Source: Manis javanica (taxonomy: Eukaryota; Chordata; Mammalia; Pholidota; Manidae). Taken from it: a stretch of 64,000 bases of DNA. Positions 11,440 through 23,184 of this stretch are shown here, one piece after another (the first letter of the stretch is position 1; each line of letters begins with the position of its first letter). The position numbers and the translations under genes are program-made. Under the pieces are notes generated by a model. It ran no database searches and had not been told where the DNA came from. It worked only from the letters and a program-made list of their open reading frames with translations. The stretch lies in assembly GCF_040802235.1 (NCBI RefSeq), contig NC_133160.1, positions 101,115,160 through 101,179,159 on the forward strand. The letters are read 5' to 3'.

Positions 11440-11628
11440 CTATTGTGTGTCTGAGTCTTGCTAAATAGTTTACATAGATTATTTAATTTGCCCGTTAGAA
11501 TGATCCCAAGGTTATACCACTTCCCCAAGAACATGTGAACAAGTGGCTGAAATGGAAACTTAGTAAGCGACAAAGGCAGAATTCAAACGTCATCTACTAG
11601 ACTCCAAAGTCCATGCTCTTAAACAGGG
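11440..11628 (-). repeat. MIR SINE, antisense
   Basis: Reverse-complement MIR: 'AATAGTTTACATAGATTATT', 'CCCAAGGTTATACCACTTC', 'CAAGTGGCTGAAATGG', 'AAGGCAGAATTCAAACG', 'CCAAAGTCCATGCTCTTAAA'. It directly follows the L2 end. Confidence 0.8.
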
Positions 11629-11629
11629 A

Positions 11630-12185
11630 TGCTACACAGCCTCTCAAACAAATTGAAGCCAAGCTACACCCATTTCTCCAGTTTTGGAAATAAACGTTTA
11701 AAGATGTTGCACACAGTAAGGGAGCTCCTATTAGCTGAATTACTGCTGATATATACATGCAACTGGAGCCTATGTTAGCCAGAGACATGAGGGATGAGTG
11801 AAGCCACCTCAACACATTTAGCCAGACTTCCCTCTATGTCCACCCTGAGTTACAATGAAATAGTTCCCTTACTGGTTCACAAACAGAAACACAGGCCCTG
11901 ACATCAGCAAGCACTATTTCTAAAGGTAATAAATGCCTAAAGAGGGTAGAGTCATATCACCAAAGGGATCATCTTATTAAAAAGACAAATCCATGTGATC
12001 TAAACTCTAGGCAAGAGACTTATGTTTCCAACCTTATTTTAAAGACAGCTGAGGCCTTCCGTGGCCAAGTAACTTTGGCCCTCTGAGAAATAAGCTACTG
12101 AGGCAGAGACCAGAAACTAGGTTTCCCCCTCTTGGGTGCACCCTGCTCTCCTCACTACATCCCAGCAGAAGGAAGTCATTAAGGA
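11630..12185. other. HERC3 intron 1, no feature recognised
   Basis: Ordinary intron with no repeat family or open frame that I can support. Confidence 0.4.
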
Positions 12186-12187
12186 TT

Positions 12188-12300
12188 TGTTTAGGTCCCT
12201 CTCTAGGCATCTACAATAACCGGAACCTTTTACACAGATAATTGTGTTTAATCCTCAGAGAAATTAAGTAACTCACCACTTGGCATTTGGACTAGAAGCT
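12188..12300 (-). repeat. MIR-like fragment, antisense
   Basis: Weak reverse-complement MIR similarity: 'GGAACCTTTTACACAGATAA', 'TTAATCCTCAGAGAAATTAA', 'GTAACTCACCACTTGGCA'. Partial and diverged. Confidence 0.5.
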
Positions 12301-12304
12301 AGAA

Positions 12305-13890
12305 TGGTTCCACCTCACCCAGAAGATCTGCAAGTTACAGAAATAACCACAGAACTCTGCAAAGTGTTTTCATGTCACTGAAAAAAAAAAATGAGAAGTA
12401 AACTTCTGAAAATAAGAGTGTCTTAAAATTCGACAAGCTTGAATATTCCCCAAACACTGTACCTCAAGACTAGTAACACCAAGTTTAAACACCAATAAGA
12501 TAACTTCTAACCAATTACGAAAATGTCACCTCTAAAAATGAACTAGAGACTTAAAGAGCACCTTAAAAAATACCTGGCATTTGTAGTAGATATAAAGGAA
12601 AAATGAAAATTTCAAATCTCCTATTTAGGTTAAAGAGAAATTTTTGAAAACCAATTCAATTTTGTCCATTTTCTTCCATTTTTCCATATACTATACACAG
12701 TAGAGCATATTTTGCCGCAACTGCTATGAAGGCTTTCTTTTATCTTGCCTTCTTTCTCATCACCACATCCTCTTTAATGCAAAATAAAATGAGACTATCT
12801 GAGAGGTACCTTAAGTCTCTCAAAAGAAAAAGTCCTCCATAATTTTAAGATACTGTCATAACTTTATTTCTTTCTTATTATGTAGAAAATCCCATCCAAT
12901 TTGGAGAATATTATTTTACTTCTGAAACTGCAGGAAAACTATGTTGTAGCTCTAGTAGGGGTACAACTCTTACATATTTAAAAAATGTTTTGACTATTCT
13001 TCACATTTTAAGAAATTATTACTCAGAATGAAATGGTATAATCAATGGCTTCGACTACACCACTTGGAACATATAAGAAACTCCCTTTCTTTTTGCAAAA
13101 ATAAAAGCTCCACCATGAACAAGTAAAACTGCATGCTAATCAACTGGGTTTTTTTTCATACCAAAGGAGTTTTACCAAAGAGGTTTCAAGCCTTTCTCCT
13201 TGAGTCCTGCATACTTTCTCCAGAAGGTTCCTAGCCTGTTGTAGTCAGACAATGATGTGGAATTCATCTACCTTGCTTTAAAAGGGGGTTAAATATATTA
13301 TTACCTTTTCTCACTTATAATGCCATTTCCCACTCCCCACCCCAGCGTAAAGTACAAAAAGAGCTTCACAGTCATCTGCCTACTAAGACATCTCTTTTCT
13401 AGAATCACTGCCTTTTAAAAAGCTGTTAATTCTCATTTTATTTCACTTTTCTTTCTCCTCAATATAAAATTAAAATTAGCTCACTTGATGTTATCAAATC
13501 CTCAGATGAAAGGCTCTAGAAATAGCTTCCTATTTGTGGAAAGAGCCAAAACACACAAAAAAAATGGAAGAGAGCTCTTGAATCGTCTTTCCTAAAACAT
13601 TCCGTGTGTTACCAATGTAAGCAAAATCCTCGAAGGCTTGCTTAGCTATGAATTTAATGTAAGGAGTTGATTTAAAAGCTAAAGCAAAATGTAATCAGAA
13701 AACAGCCAGAACCAGTGATAGACCAAAGCAAAGTTCAAATACATAATCCCCGGAGCCCACAGTGCATACCCAGCAGCAATGCAGAGCTGCTTTAGGTGCT
13801 GACTCCGCAGCATCCCCGGCTCATCTGCTTCAGGTTACACACGTCCTTCTCTGTCACTTGTCCCACTTTGCCTACTCCAGTCATTTACAA
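12305..13890. other. HERC3 intron 1 proximal to the promoter, no feature recognised
   Basis: AT-rich sequence free of recognisable young repeats, next to the CpG island. Enhancer or conserved elements could be here, but nothing can be read without alignment. Confidence 0.4.
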
Positions 13891-13894
13891 ATGA

Positions 13895-15090
13895 CTCAAA
13901 GTGCCACCTGCCCCCGAACGTCCACGAGCCTGACACCCCCGCGCCCGGCTGCGCACAAATGTGCGGTAATACACCCTCGCCCCGGCTCCGCCCAGCAGGC
14001 GGACACGGGCGAGGCCAGGCGGCCCGGCCTCCAGGAGGTGGGTGGTGCCGGGCGCCCCGGCCCCACCGGCGCTGTCACCGCGGACACCGAGCCCCGCGTC
14101 CTCAGCGCAAACTCCTCGCGGCCGCGGGTGTTCCCCAAAACGCTGAGGCCTCGCTGGCTCCCATCCCGCGAGGAGGCGTCCGCGCCCCCTCGCTGCGAGG
14201 GTGTCACTGGAGCCCCAGAACTGAAATAGGGCAGACGAGGAGAAAGGGGAGGGTCCTGTTTTTTGACTTTCGGCGTCGCAATTCCTCCTGGTCTGCAGAC
14301 AGCTGCGTCCGGGTGGAGGGCGCTCCCGTTTTTTGAAGCCGCTTCCGGCCTTTCCAGGCGCGGGGGTTCTTCTGGTGAGAGGGCGAGCCGGCAGAAGGCC
14401 AGGGAGGCGGACGCGAAACCCACGGGTGCCCCGCGACCCGCGCGCCCGCCCCGGCGCAACCCCGCCACCCGCGACCCGCAGGCACTGCAGGCGCCGCGCC
14501 CGACCTCCGCGCGCGCCGGGTCCCAGGTTGTGGTGGAGAGCGCGCCGCAGCCGCAGCCGCAGCCGCCCCTCCGGGAGCCGCGCGCTCACAGCGGTGCCCC
14601 ACCGGCCCCGACAGCCGCCGGGCTGCAGCTCCGCGGTCCCCTCCTCCCTGGAACCCCAGCCCCCGCCCCGCGCACCTCCGTGCCCGCCGAACTGCCGCTG
14701 GGATTTCCGACTGCGACAGCCCCTCAGGTCCGGCCGGGGTTTCTCCGTTTTCGGCGTCACAATAATAAGGAAGTTTCCCCACAAGCCTGCGAGCGGCGGA
14801 ATGCACTGGGTAAATGACTGCCCCCGCGGCCAATGAGCGCCCTTCTGGAGAGGCCCACACCAATGGCGGCGGCGGCGGAGCGAGAGGAGGGACGGCGAGG
14901 CCCGGGGGCGGTAGGCGGGGAGAGGTCCTGGCCCCGGCGGGAGGCGGGGGCGGCCCGAGGTGACAGGACCTGCGCGCCCGGCGAGGGGACAGCAGCACGG
15001 TTGTCTGTCGCCCCAGCCCCGGCTTCAAGAGTTCGTCCGCGCCGGAGTAGGATTGATTTTCATTGGCAGGGAAGCGAGCGGGACTGACCA
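13895..15090 (-). promoter_or_regulatory. HERC3: CpG-island promoter and probable non-coding exon 1 of HERC3
   Basis: About 1.2 kb of very GC- and CpG-rich DNA sits in an otherwise AT-rich window, 10.7-11.8 kb upstream (in transcript direction) of the first HERC3 coding exon. It has GC boxes near 14945-14955, CCAAT motifs near 14831 and 14861, a YY1-type AATGGCGGC at 14862-14870, and an ETS/GABP-type CCGGAAG on the minus strand near 14342. A GCAGCC repeat lies near 14546-14570. No TATA box is evident, as is usual for CpG-island promoters. HERC3 must have a non-coding first exon upstream of 3244, and this is the only promoter-like segment in reach. I could not pick a convincing minus-strand donor, so the exon 1 end is left open. 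Long open frames on both strands here reflect scarcity of stop codons in GC-rich sequence. Confidence 0.85.
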
Positions 15091-15106
15091 GCAGTTGGTT
15101 TTTCAG

Positions 15107-15183
15107 ATTCTGGACTCTTATTTATGAAAAGGTGACCAAAAACTCCTCGGCATAGGGGAAACGCTACAGGGTGACAACTGAAG
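15107..15183 (+). ncRNA. Candidate divergent (HERC3-antisense) transcript first exon or part of it
   Basis: A strong plus-strand splice donor, AAG|GTGAGT, lies at 15181-15189, immediately downstream of the CpG island and pointing away from HERC3. A pyrimidine-rich TTTTTCAG just before 15107 could be an acceptor. The exon is therefore either 15107-15183 or a longer first exon starting inside the island. No conserved protein is encoded: the only open frame (14833-15087) is a low-complexity, Arg/Ala/Gly-rich read-through of the island. Bidirectional CpG promoters often make such transcripts. This call rests on the splice-site match alone. Confidence 0.35.
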
Positions 15184-15189
15184 GTGAGT

Positions 15190-16350
15190 TATTAAGCATT
15201 TTTTTCCACGAAGGAGGAGTCTTCTGTTTCACTCGCCTTCGGAAGACTGGAAGAAGCGCAGCGCCGAAACGCGGGGCTGCGCCGTGGGAGAGGCGGGAAG
15301 GAAGCCGGGTGCTGAGGCCGGTGCTGCCAGGCGCCTGGGAAGTTGGGGTGAAAGAGGACAGCTGTGTTGCGGATGCAAGGAGGGCGTGGAGAAGATTGGA
15401 AGGTGGTGGCTGGGAGGGCATGGAAAGAAGTAACTGAGCAGGGAAAAGACGTATGTGGCCTAAAATCCGGTAGTGCATAAAGAACTTTTTTCCTGCCTTA
15501 CTTTCCCTGGCACTCAGAGCTTCCTCCTCCTCTCCAAGGTCACAGTGTTTTCAGAGTTCCCCTGATCCTTGTACGATCCACAGATAATATTTTGAAGAAA
15601 ACATTCTCACAAATGTGACTTCATGTTTTGCTGTCCCTCCAACTCCTTAGAATTTGAAACACAGTAACAAAATACCGGGAAGGTACTACTTTAATCCAAG
15701 GAATGACTTACCTAATGGAAGAATTTTTATAATCTGACATTTGAACCGGGAGGATTTTTAAGGCCAGGTTCCTTCCAACGACGTTCAACTCAGGTTAGTT
15801 CTCAGAATCTCATAGATTGACAAGCAGAATAAAAGTTTTGAGGTGTGGTGTATCCTGGGTATGGGGCACTGTTGGCTGGCATATGAACTCTGAGTGATGT
15901 AAGGCAAGTTGTCAAATGCACCTGAGTCAAGAAAGATAAGAGCAAAATCTGTTATCAGGTAACTAAGGTCATCTAAAAATGATTCCAACCTTTGAAGTTT
16001 GAATCACACTGGACACCTTTACAAACACTGGGGACAAAATTAAGACAACTCCCTCATGCTCCAGAGGTGTGGCAGTTTCACAGAAGTCCAGTTCTTTCAC
16101 AAAGACTTATTCCCAATTTAGAGATGGTATTGCCAAAAAGAACTGGGGTAATGGCCAAAGAGGAGTCGTGGTAGGAAGTTCCCCATGGTTGAAAAGTGAG
16201 AGTCTATTTTCTTGTGTCAAACATAAGGTTTGTAATCAATCAGCGCTTAGGTCAATATATCTGGCCCATGGCTCAAGTGTTTTTCATATGAAATTTCCTC
16301 TTAAGGAAAAAGTTGGTCATCAAAAACTCAGACATGGAGGTGGAATAGGA
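15190..16350. other. Flank upstream of HERC3, no feature recognised
   Basis: GC content falls steadily from the island edge to AT-rich background. If the divergent transcript is real, this is its first intron. I see no repeat family here. Confidence 0.4.
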
Positions 16351-16356
16351 ATGATG

Positions 16357-16442
16357 TCTAAACTACAAATTGAGATACTTTAAGCTTCCTTAGCAAATAT
16401 CTAAACTACAAATTGAGATACTTTAAGCTTCCTTAGCAAATA
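16357..16442. repeat. Perfect 43-bp tandem duplication, two copies
   Basis: Copy one is 16357-16399 and copy two is 16400-16442. I find no mismatch. Each copy starts TCTAAACTACAAATTGAG and ends CCTTAGCAAATA. The identity implies a recent duplication or an assembly artefact. Confidence 0.92.
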
Positions 16443-16719
16443 AACAGTCCGAACCTTGGGAACTTACTTAATATGCAGAACAATCAGTGAAGATACCCAT
16501 AGTACTTCATTTTGTTTTCTTAATTGAACCAACACAAACTGGCAATTTCCTCAGCAAGGGCCTGCTCCATGTACCAAAATGGCTTTAAATGGCCCAGCAC
16601 CAATAGTCATCACAGCAGACACTTAAACTGGTTTGAAGAAGCCATAGTTTACTTTCTCTTTCCATTTTTATAGCTCCCTCTTCCACCCATTTCTTTCTGA
16701 CTTCCCATCTGTTCCCTCA

Positions 16720-16880
16720 CAAGCTTACTGTATATTGACCATCTACTATAATACCAGGCCCTGTGGATATGTTGGTGACACAGTCCCTGTTGCCTTGTAG
16801 AGGAGAGGGAGGCAAACATTAACCAATTATAATCATTCCAAAGGCTATATAGTTGTTAACCATGATACATTTTATGAAAT
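16720..16880 (+). repeat. Ancient L2/L3-like repeat fragment
   Basis: 'ATTGACCATCTACTATAATA', 'CCAGGCCCTGTGGATATG', 'ACACAGTCCCTGTTGCCTTG' and 'GGCAAACATTAACCAATTA' resemble the widespread 'life-cycle' of old CR1/L2-type 3' regions. Family assignment is tentative. Confidence 0.5.
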
Positions 16881-16899
16881 AAAAATATTCATGTTAAAA

Positions 16900-17200
16900 A
16901 TGAAAGATTTAACCCAAGAAGGAACTGTAAACAAAACTGAGCTCCAGTTAATGCCATGCATGCTTAAGTATTTGGCAGGAAATGTGCTGTTGTCTGCAAT
17001 TTATTTTGAAATGTATATTATAAAAGATGGATTGAAGAATGGATGGAGACATGGATAGATGGATACATATGTTGACAAATTCAGTGTAGCAAAATACTAA
17101 TTATAGACTCTACATGGTAGAAAAAAGGATGTTCATTGTACATCCAGTTTCTCTGTATGGTTGAAAAGTTTACATTTAAAAAGTTGGAAAATGAAAAATA
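16900..17200 (+). mobile_element. Old L1 3' UTR end
   Basis: 'GGATGGAGACATGGATAGA', 'GTAGCAAAATACTAATTATA', 'ATGTTCATTGTACATCC' and 'TCTCTGTATGGTTGAAAAG' resemble the 3' end of L1M-type elements, ending in an AAAATGAAAAATAAAG tail. Confidence 0.55.
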
Positions 17201-17204
17201 AAGA

Positions 17205-19147
17205 AATAAGAAAAGGTGTAATAAATTCTAACTATAACCTTTGACAGGCAGAAGGGGTCATGTGGTCCTCCAGCACTGTGCAGATGTGGAATCCCCAGTG
17301 ACAAAGGGAATTATTCCCAGAGCTACTGCCCTTCTAACAGAAGCCAATTTACCTTCTTCCCAGCTCCCTCCTTGAAATGCAAATGCCTATTTTAATTGAA
17401 GTAAATTTTTCAGTACAGTAGGAATACTATTTAATGATGATTGTTTTCTATGTTTGACTTACTTGTCCAGCAGACAAACGTTCACTTGGTAAACTTAGAC
17501 TTCTGATATCTTGAATCAAACTTGTGGGAGGAAAAACAGGTCAGCCACAACATTCTGTCTTTCAGGCATAGTTTTAAAAAGTAAGAGTCTTCACCTCTAG
17601 GAAGGGAAAGCACAGATTATTTGACAAGTACTTTGTGTGTACCCTGTAAAGCTACGTAATTACAAAAGTGATTCTCACCTTACCCCTAAAAACATACACA
17701 TTTTGTCAGTCTAGTTGAAACTCAAGGGAAAAATTGATTGTAAAACATTTTTCACTGTTTTTGGTTAACACACTTTATCCAAGAGGCTTATATGTACCCA
17801 GGCTAAATTATATAAATTCACTGAAAATTATTCTATAACCAACAGCATTAATTTATTAATGTGAAGAATGACTTGGAAGAAAGATATCACAGTAAATTAA
17901 TATTGCCATCAATCAAATAACCATTAAGTATTTATTGAATGTCATCTGTAGTTGTGTTACTGGACAAGAAGCATCGTTCCTTACCACAAAGAGCTAATAA
18001 CCATTATGACTATTCCTTTGTTTTTCTTGAAACTATTCATAGTTTAAGTTTGCTTTTTTTCTTGTCAAGCCATGTGGATAAAGCACAAACACCTTATTTT
18101 ACATGTAAGGAACTCACTATCATACAGGTTAAAATTAATTAATGTTAACATGATGGAATGGTTGAACATTTCCTATGAAAGCCTTTAGGGTGAGTGTTAG
18201 CTTGACCCTAAAGATTGCATGCAATAAAGCCTTTAGGAAGTTACAGATTTCATGAAAGCTTTCTCTCTTCACAAGGCCCCAAAACCTGTATTCTTGGAAG
18301 GAGCATCCAGCCTCCCACTCTGAGCACACTGACAAAATGAGTATTTGGAGGAATGCCAGCTAACAGGATGTCTGGCACTGTGTAGCTGCATAGCATGCAT
18401 ATATTTTAACTCCCCAAAATCATGCAGCTGTTTTACCTTTCTGATGCAAAAAAACAAATTCTTCAGCAGTTTACTTATGTCAAATCAAAATAAAGTCATC
18501 AAAATGCAAAAACCCCTTTCTCTGAAGTTTCAGTAAATTTGGTTCAAATGAAATTTAAGGAATATTATTCTAGAAAATAGGCTAAAGTGAACCTATGGAA
18601 TTTCAAAAGTGCATACATATAATCAATATTAGTTGGTTATATCAATTGGCCATAAATGCTGGAAACACAGGCAAATCTGTATAATAAATGATTTGTTATT
18701 TTAATATTAAAAATACATGATATATTCACTGACATCCCATGACATGATAAATGTATTATTCCTGTAGCAAGCACAGTTCAGATTGCAATGAGTGTACTAC
18801 ATTTTCCTTAATCCTAGCAGAAGCATCTGTAATATGTTGCTTCAGCTGATTTATCCCTCTCATTTTTACTAAATAAACCTATAACTTTGGCACAGTTCAG
18901 AAGTAAGCAAAAAGGATCTATCTGTAAAGCTGACCCATAATACAGCATATGATAATTTACTTAACGCAAATCTTTAAAAAAAAATTGTATTGTTTATATT
19001 TCCAAACTGTAGGGCTACCCTTTATATAAAAGAGAACCAATAACTGGTATTTAATTTTCTGTTGGCCTTTAGCATTTTTTCTTCTTGCATGTAGTTAAAA
19101 GCCTAGTGAAATCAGCCATTATATTTACTTTGACATCGTTGACCAAC
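17205..19147. other. Intergenic, no gene recognised
   Basis: AT-rich with only short overlapping open frames. A weak L2/MIR-like block at 17915-17995 ('TAAGTATTTATTGAATGTCA') is all I can suggest. Confidence 0.4.
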
Positions 19148-19162
19148 AAATTGTCCTTACCT

Positions 19163-22159
19163 AGAATCTACACACATAAACAGAATCAGAAATGAGAAAG
19201 GAAAAATCACAATGGACCCCACAGAAATACAAAGGATTATTAGAGAATACTATGAAAATCTATATGCTAACAATCGGGATAACCTAGAAGATATGGACAA
19301 CTTCCTTGAAAAATACAGTCTTCCAAAACTGACCCAGGAAGAAACAGAAAATCTAAACAGACCAATAACAGCAGTGAAATTGAATCGGTAATCAAAAAAC
19401 TACCCAAAAACAAAACTCCTAGGCCAGCTGCATTCTCCGCTGAATTTTATCACACATATAAAGAAGACATAATACCCATTCTCCTTAAAGTTTTCCAAAA
19501 AATAGAAGAGGGAATACTTCCAAACTCATTCTATAAAGCCAGCATCACCCTAATATCAAAACCAGGCAAAGACACCACAAAAAAAGAAAATTACAGACCA
19601 ATATCCCGGATTAACATAGATGCAAAAATACTCAACAAAATATTAGCAAACCAAATTCAAAAAGACATCAAGAGGATCATACACCATGATCAAGTGGGAT
19701 TCATCCCAGGGATGTAAGGATGGTACAACACTCAAAAATCCATCAACATCATCCACCACATAAACAAAAAGAAGGACAAAAGCCACATGATCATCTCCAT
19801 AGATGCTGAAAAAGCATTCGACAAAATTCAACATCCATTCATGATAAAAACTCTCAACAAAATGGGTATAGTGGGCAAGTACCTCAACATGATAAAGGCC
19901 ATATATGACAAACCCACAGCCAACATTATACTTAACAGCGAGAAGCTGAAAGGTTTTCACCTAAGATCAGGAACAAGGCAGGCATACCCACTCTCCCCAC
20001 TTCTATTCAACATAGTACTGGAGGTCCTAGCCATGGCAATCAGACAAAACAAAGAAATACAAGGCATCCAGATTGGTAAAGAAGTCAAACTGTCACTATT
20101 TGCAGATGACATGATATTGTACATAAAAAAACCCTAAAGAATGCACACCAAAACTACTAGATCTAATATCTGAATTCAGCAGTTGCAGGATACAAGATTA
20201 ATACACAGAAATCTGTCACTTTCCTACATACTAATGATGAATTAACAGGAAAAGAAATCAGGAAAACAATTCCATTCACAAATGCATCAAAAAGAATAAA
20301 ATACCTAGGAATAAACCTAACCAAGGAAGTGAAAGACCTATACCCTGAAAACTATAAGACACTCTTAAGAGAAATTAAAGAGAACACTAACAAATGGAAA
20401 CTCATCCCATGGTCTTGGCTAGGAAGAATTAATATTGTTAAAATGGTCATCCTGCCTAAAGCAATCTACAGATTCAATGCAATTCCTATCAAAATACCAA
20501 CAGCATTCTTCAACAAACTGCAACAAATAGTTCTAAAATTCATATGGAACCACAAGAGTCCCCGAATAGCTAAAGTAATCCTGAGAAGGAAGAATAAAGC
20601 AGGGGGTATCCTCCTTCCCAAATTCAAGCTCTACTGCAAAGCCACACTAATCAAGACAATTTGATACTGGCACAAGAACAGACCAACAGATCAGTGGAAC
20701 AGAATAGAGAGTCCAGATATTAACCCAAACATATGCTCAATTAATATACCATAAAGGAGCCATGGATATGCAATGGGACAATTAAAGCCTCTTCAACAGC
20801 TGGTGTTGGCAAAACTGGACAGCTACATGTAAGAGAATGAAACTGGATCATTGTCTAACCTCATACACAAAAGTAAATTCGAAATGGATCAAAGACCTGA
20901 ATATAAGTCATGAAACCACAAAACTCTTAGGAAAAAACATAGGCAAAAATCTCTTGGACATAAACATGAGCTACTTCTTTATGAACATGGCTCCCTGGGC
21001 AAGGGAAACAAAAGTAAAAATGAACAAGTGGGACGATGTCAAGCTGAGAAGCTTCTGTACAACAAAGGACACCATCACTAGAACAAAAGACATCCTACAT
21101 TATGGGAGAATATATTCATAAATGACATATCTGATAAAAGGTTGACATCCAAAATATATAAAGAGCTCACGCACCTCAACAAACAAAAAGCAAATAATTC
21201 AATTAAAAAATGGGCAGAGGATCTGAACAGACACTTCTCCAAAGAAGAAATTCAGATGGCCAACAGGCATATGAAAAGATGCTCCACATCGCTAATCATC
21301 AGAGAAATGTAAATTAAAACCACAATAAGATATCACCTCACACCAGTAAGGATGGCCACCATCCAAAAGACAAAGAACAACAAATGTTGGTGAGGGTGTG
21401 GAGAAAGAAGAACCCTCCTGTGCTGCTGGTGTGAATGTAAATTAGTTCAACCATTGTGGAAAGCAGTATGGAGGTTCCTCAAAAACTAAAAATAGAAATT
21501 CTATTTGACCCAGGAATTTCACTCCTAGGAACATCCCCTAAGAATGCAGCAGCCCAGTTTGAAAAAGACATATGCACCCCTATGTTTATCAGAGCACTAT
21601 TTACAATAGCCAAGAAATGGAAGCAACCTAAGTGTCCATCAGTAGATGAATGGATAAAGAAGATGTGGTACATATACACAATGGAATATTACTCAGCCAT
21701 AAGAAGAAAACAAATCCTACCATTCGCAACAACATGGATGGAGCTGGAGGGTATTTTGCTCAGTGAAATAAGCCAGGTGGAGAAAGACAAGTATCAAATG
21801 ATTTCACTTATATGTGGAGTATAAGAACAAAGAAAAAAAGTGAAGAAATATAACAGCAGCAGACTCACAGAACCCAAGAATGGACTAACAGTTACCAAAG
21901 GGAAAGGGACGGGGGAGGATGGTTGGGAAGGGAGGGACAAGGGGGGAAAAAGGGGCATTACGATTAGCACACATAATGTAGGGGGTCACGGGGAAGGCAG
22001 TACAACACAGAGAAGACTAGTGGTTCTATAGCATCTTACTATGCTCATGGACAGTTACTGTAAATGGGGTATGTGGTGGGGACTTGATAATAGGGGGAGC
22101 CTAGTGACCACAATGTTGCTCATGTAATTGTAGATTAAGGATACCAAAATTAAAAAAGA
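19163..22159 (+). mobile_element. 5'-truncated L1 with 15-bp target-site duplication
   Basis: The target duplication AAATTGTCCTTACCT occurs at 19148-19162 and 22160-22174, so the insert is 3.0 kb. It begins inside ORF2 after the endonuclease domain. The reverse transcriptase follows: [17 protein letters not shown] at about 19795 and the catalytic FADDMILY at about 20098. The Cys-rich C-terminus, with frameshifts, follows, and ORF2 ends near 21822 (MISLICGV). The 3' UTR has a G-rich stretch (21899-21956) and a CTTGATAATAGGGGGAG end before a short A-rich tail. It is dead: a TAA replaces a codon near 19716, frames break near 20136 and 20180, and the 5' half is absent. Copies of the same 3' UTR recur at 29.0, 36.5 and 41.6 kb. 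Confidence 0.95.
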
Positions 22160-22174
22160 AAATTGTCCTTACCT

Positions 22175-22935
22175 TATAGCTACTTAAGATACAATAGTAT
22201 CTTACAGATACTATAGCTGGTTCCATTTCCCTCTCTCCATTTGCTTTGGAAAGCCTAGAGCAAAATGTATGTCCCATCTGTATAAAATCTTACTTCGTTT
22301 TGAGCAGTAACCTCATTTCAAGGTTCATTTTAACTTTCCTGTCATTTTCCCATTGTACTTATTTTCTTACCTACTTAAAAAAAAACTTGCTTTTCTCTTT
22401 GTAAGTGTAGTAAATAATCACTATATAAAATATGTAAAATACGTAAAAGAAAAAAATTAAAATGGTCTCTTCTTTCACCACCCGTTTTTAGTTCCTAATA
22501 CTTTGGCATTTCCCCATTCATGTATATGCACTTCTAAATGTGACTCATTTTATATATAATATTTTACACAGTATTTTCTGAATTTAATAATATATTGAAC
22601 ATTTTCAATAGAATTAAATACTGTTCTACAAAATCAATTTAAACATTGCACATATTCACAAAATGGATATACTATAATTTAACCCTTGTTGCATGTTTAT
22701 TTTCAATAATGAAACAACATAGCAGTATATAGTGTATATAGCTAAATATTTTCCTTCACCCTTCATTGTTTCCACAATACAAACTCCTAGAAGTAGAATA
22801 GCTAGGTCAGGCAGAATATAGACTTTTAAGGCTTTGTAATGTACTCCCAACTTTCCCTATCAAAAGGTGGCACCAGTTAAATATATACACAAAAAAAGCT
22901 AAGTGGCCTTTGTCCAACCCCCTTACCAGGAATGC
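22175..22935 (-). other. AT-rich intergenic with a possible decayed LINE
   Basis: At about 22440-22880 the words 'GCACATATTCACAAAATGG', 'AACCCTTGTTGCATG' and 'AACTCCTAGAAGTAGAATAG' resemble an antisense old LINE 3' region. The match is too weak to name a family. I see nothing in the rest. Confidence 0.3.
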
Positions 22936-22939
22936 GGTT

Positions 22940-23180
22940 GTTTTTTTGTTTTTGTTTTTTTGCTTAATTTTTTTTCTCTTTTGTCTCTTTTTGTTTTTGT
23001 TTTGTTATTGAAATAAAATTAATATACAGTATTATATTGGTTGCAGTTGTACAATATAGTGATTCAACAATTATATATACTACAAAATGCTCACCCTGAT
23101 AGTGTAGTTCCCATCTGTTAACATATAAAGATATTACACTATATTGACTGTATTCCCTATGTTGTACTTTCTTCCAGTAA
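22940..23180 (-). mobile_element. Old L1 3' UTR fragment, antisense
   Basis: A T-rich start (reverse poly-A) leads into 'AATATACAGTATTATATTGG', 'TACAATATAGTGATTCAACA', 'TACAAAATGCTCACCC' and 'GACTGTATTCCCTATGTTG'. This is the standard antisense 3' UTR order of an older L1. Confidence 0.75.
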
Positions 23181-23184
23181 TGGG

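Noticed and set aside
13885-14784. 299-codon minus-strand open frame (and others at 14204-15028 and 14263-14836) in the CpG island
   Set aside because: Several long frames overlap on both strands; they are Arg/Pro/Ala/Gly-rich and exist because GC-rich DNA lacks stop codons. No known domain.
14833-15087. 84-codon plus-strand frame with an N-terminal Ala run, just before the 15184 splice donor
   Set aside because: Low-complexity translation of the island, with no homology I know. It could be an upstream ORF of the divergent transcript but there is no evidence it is translated.
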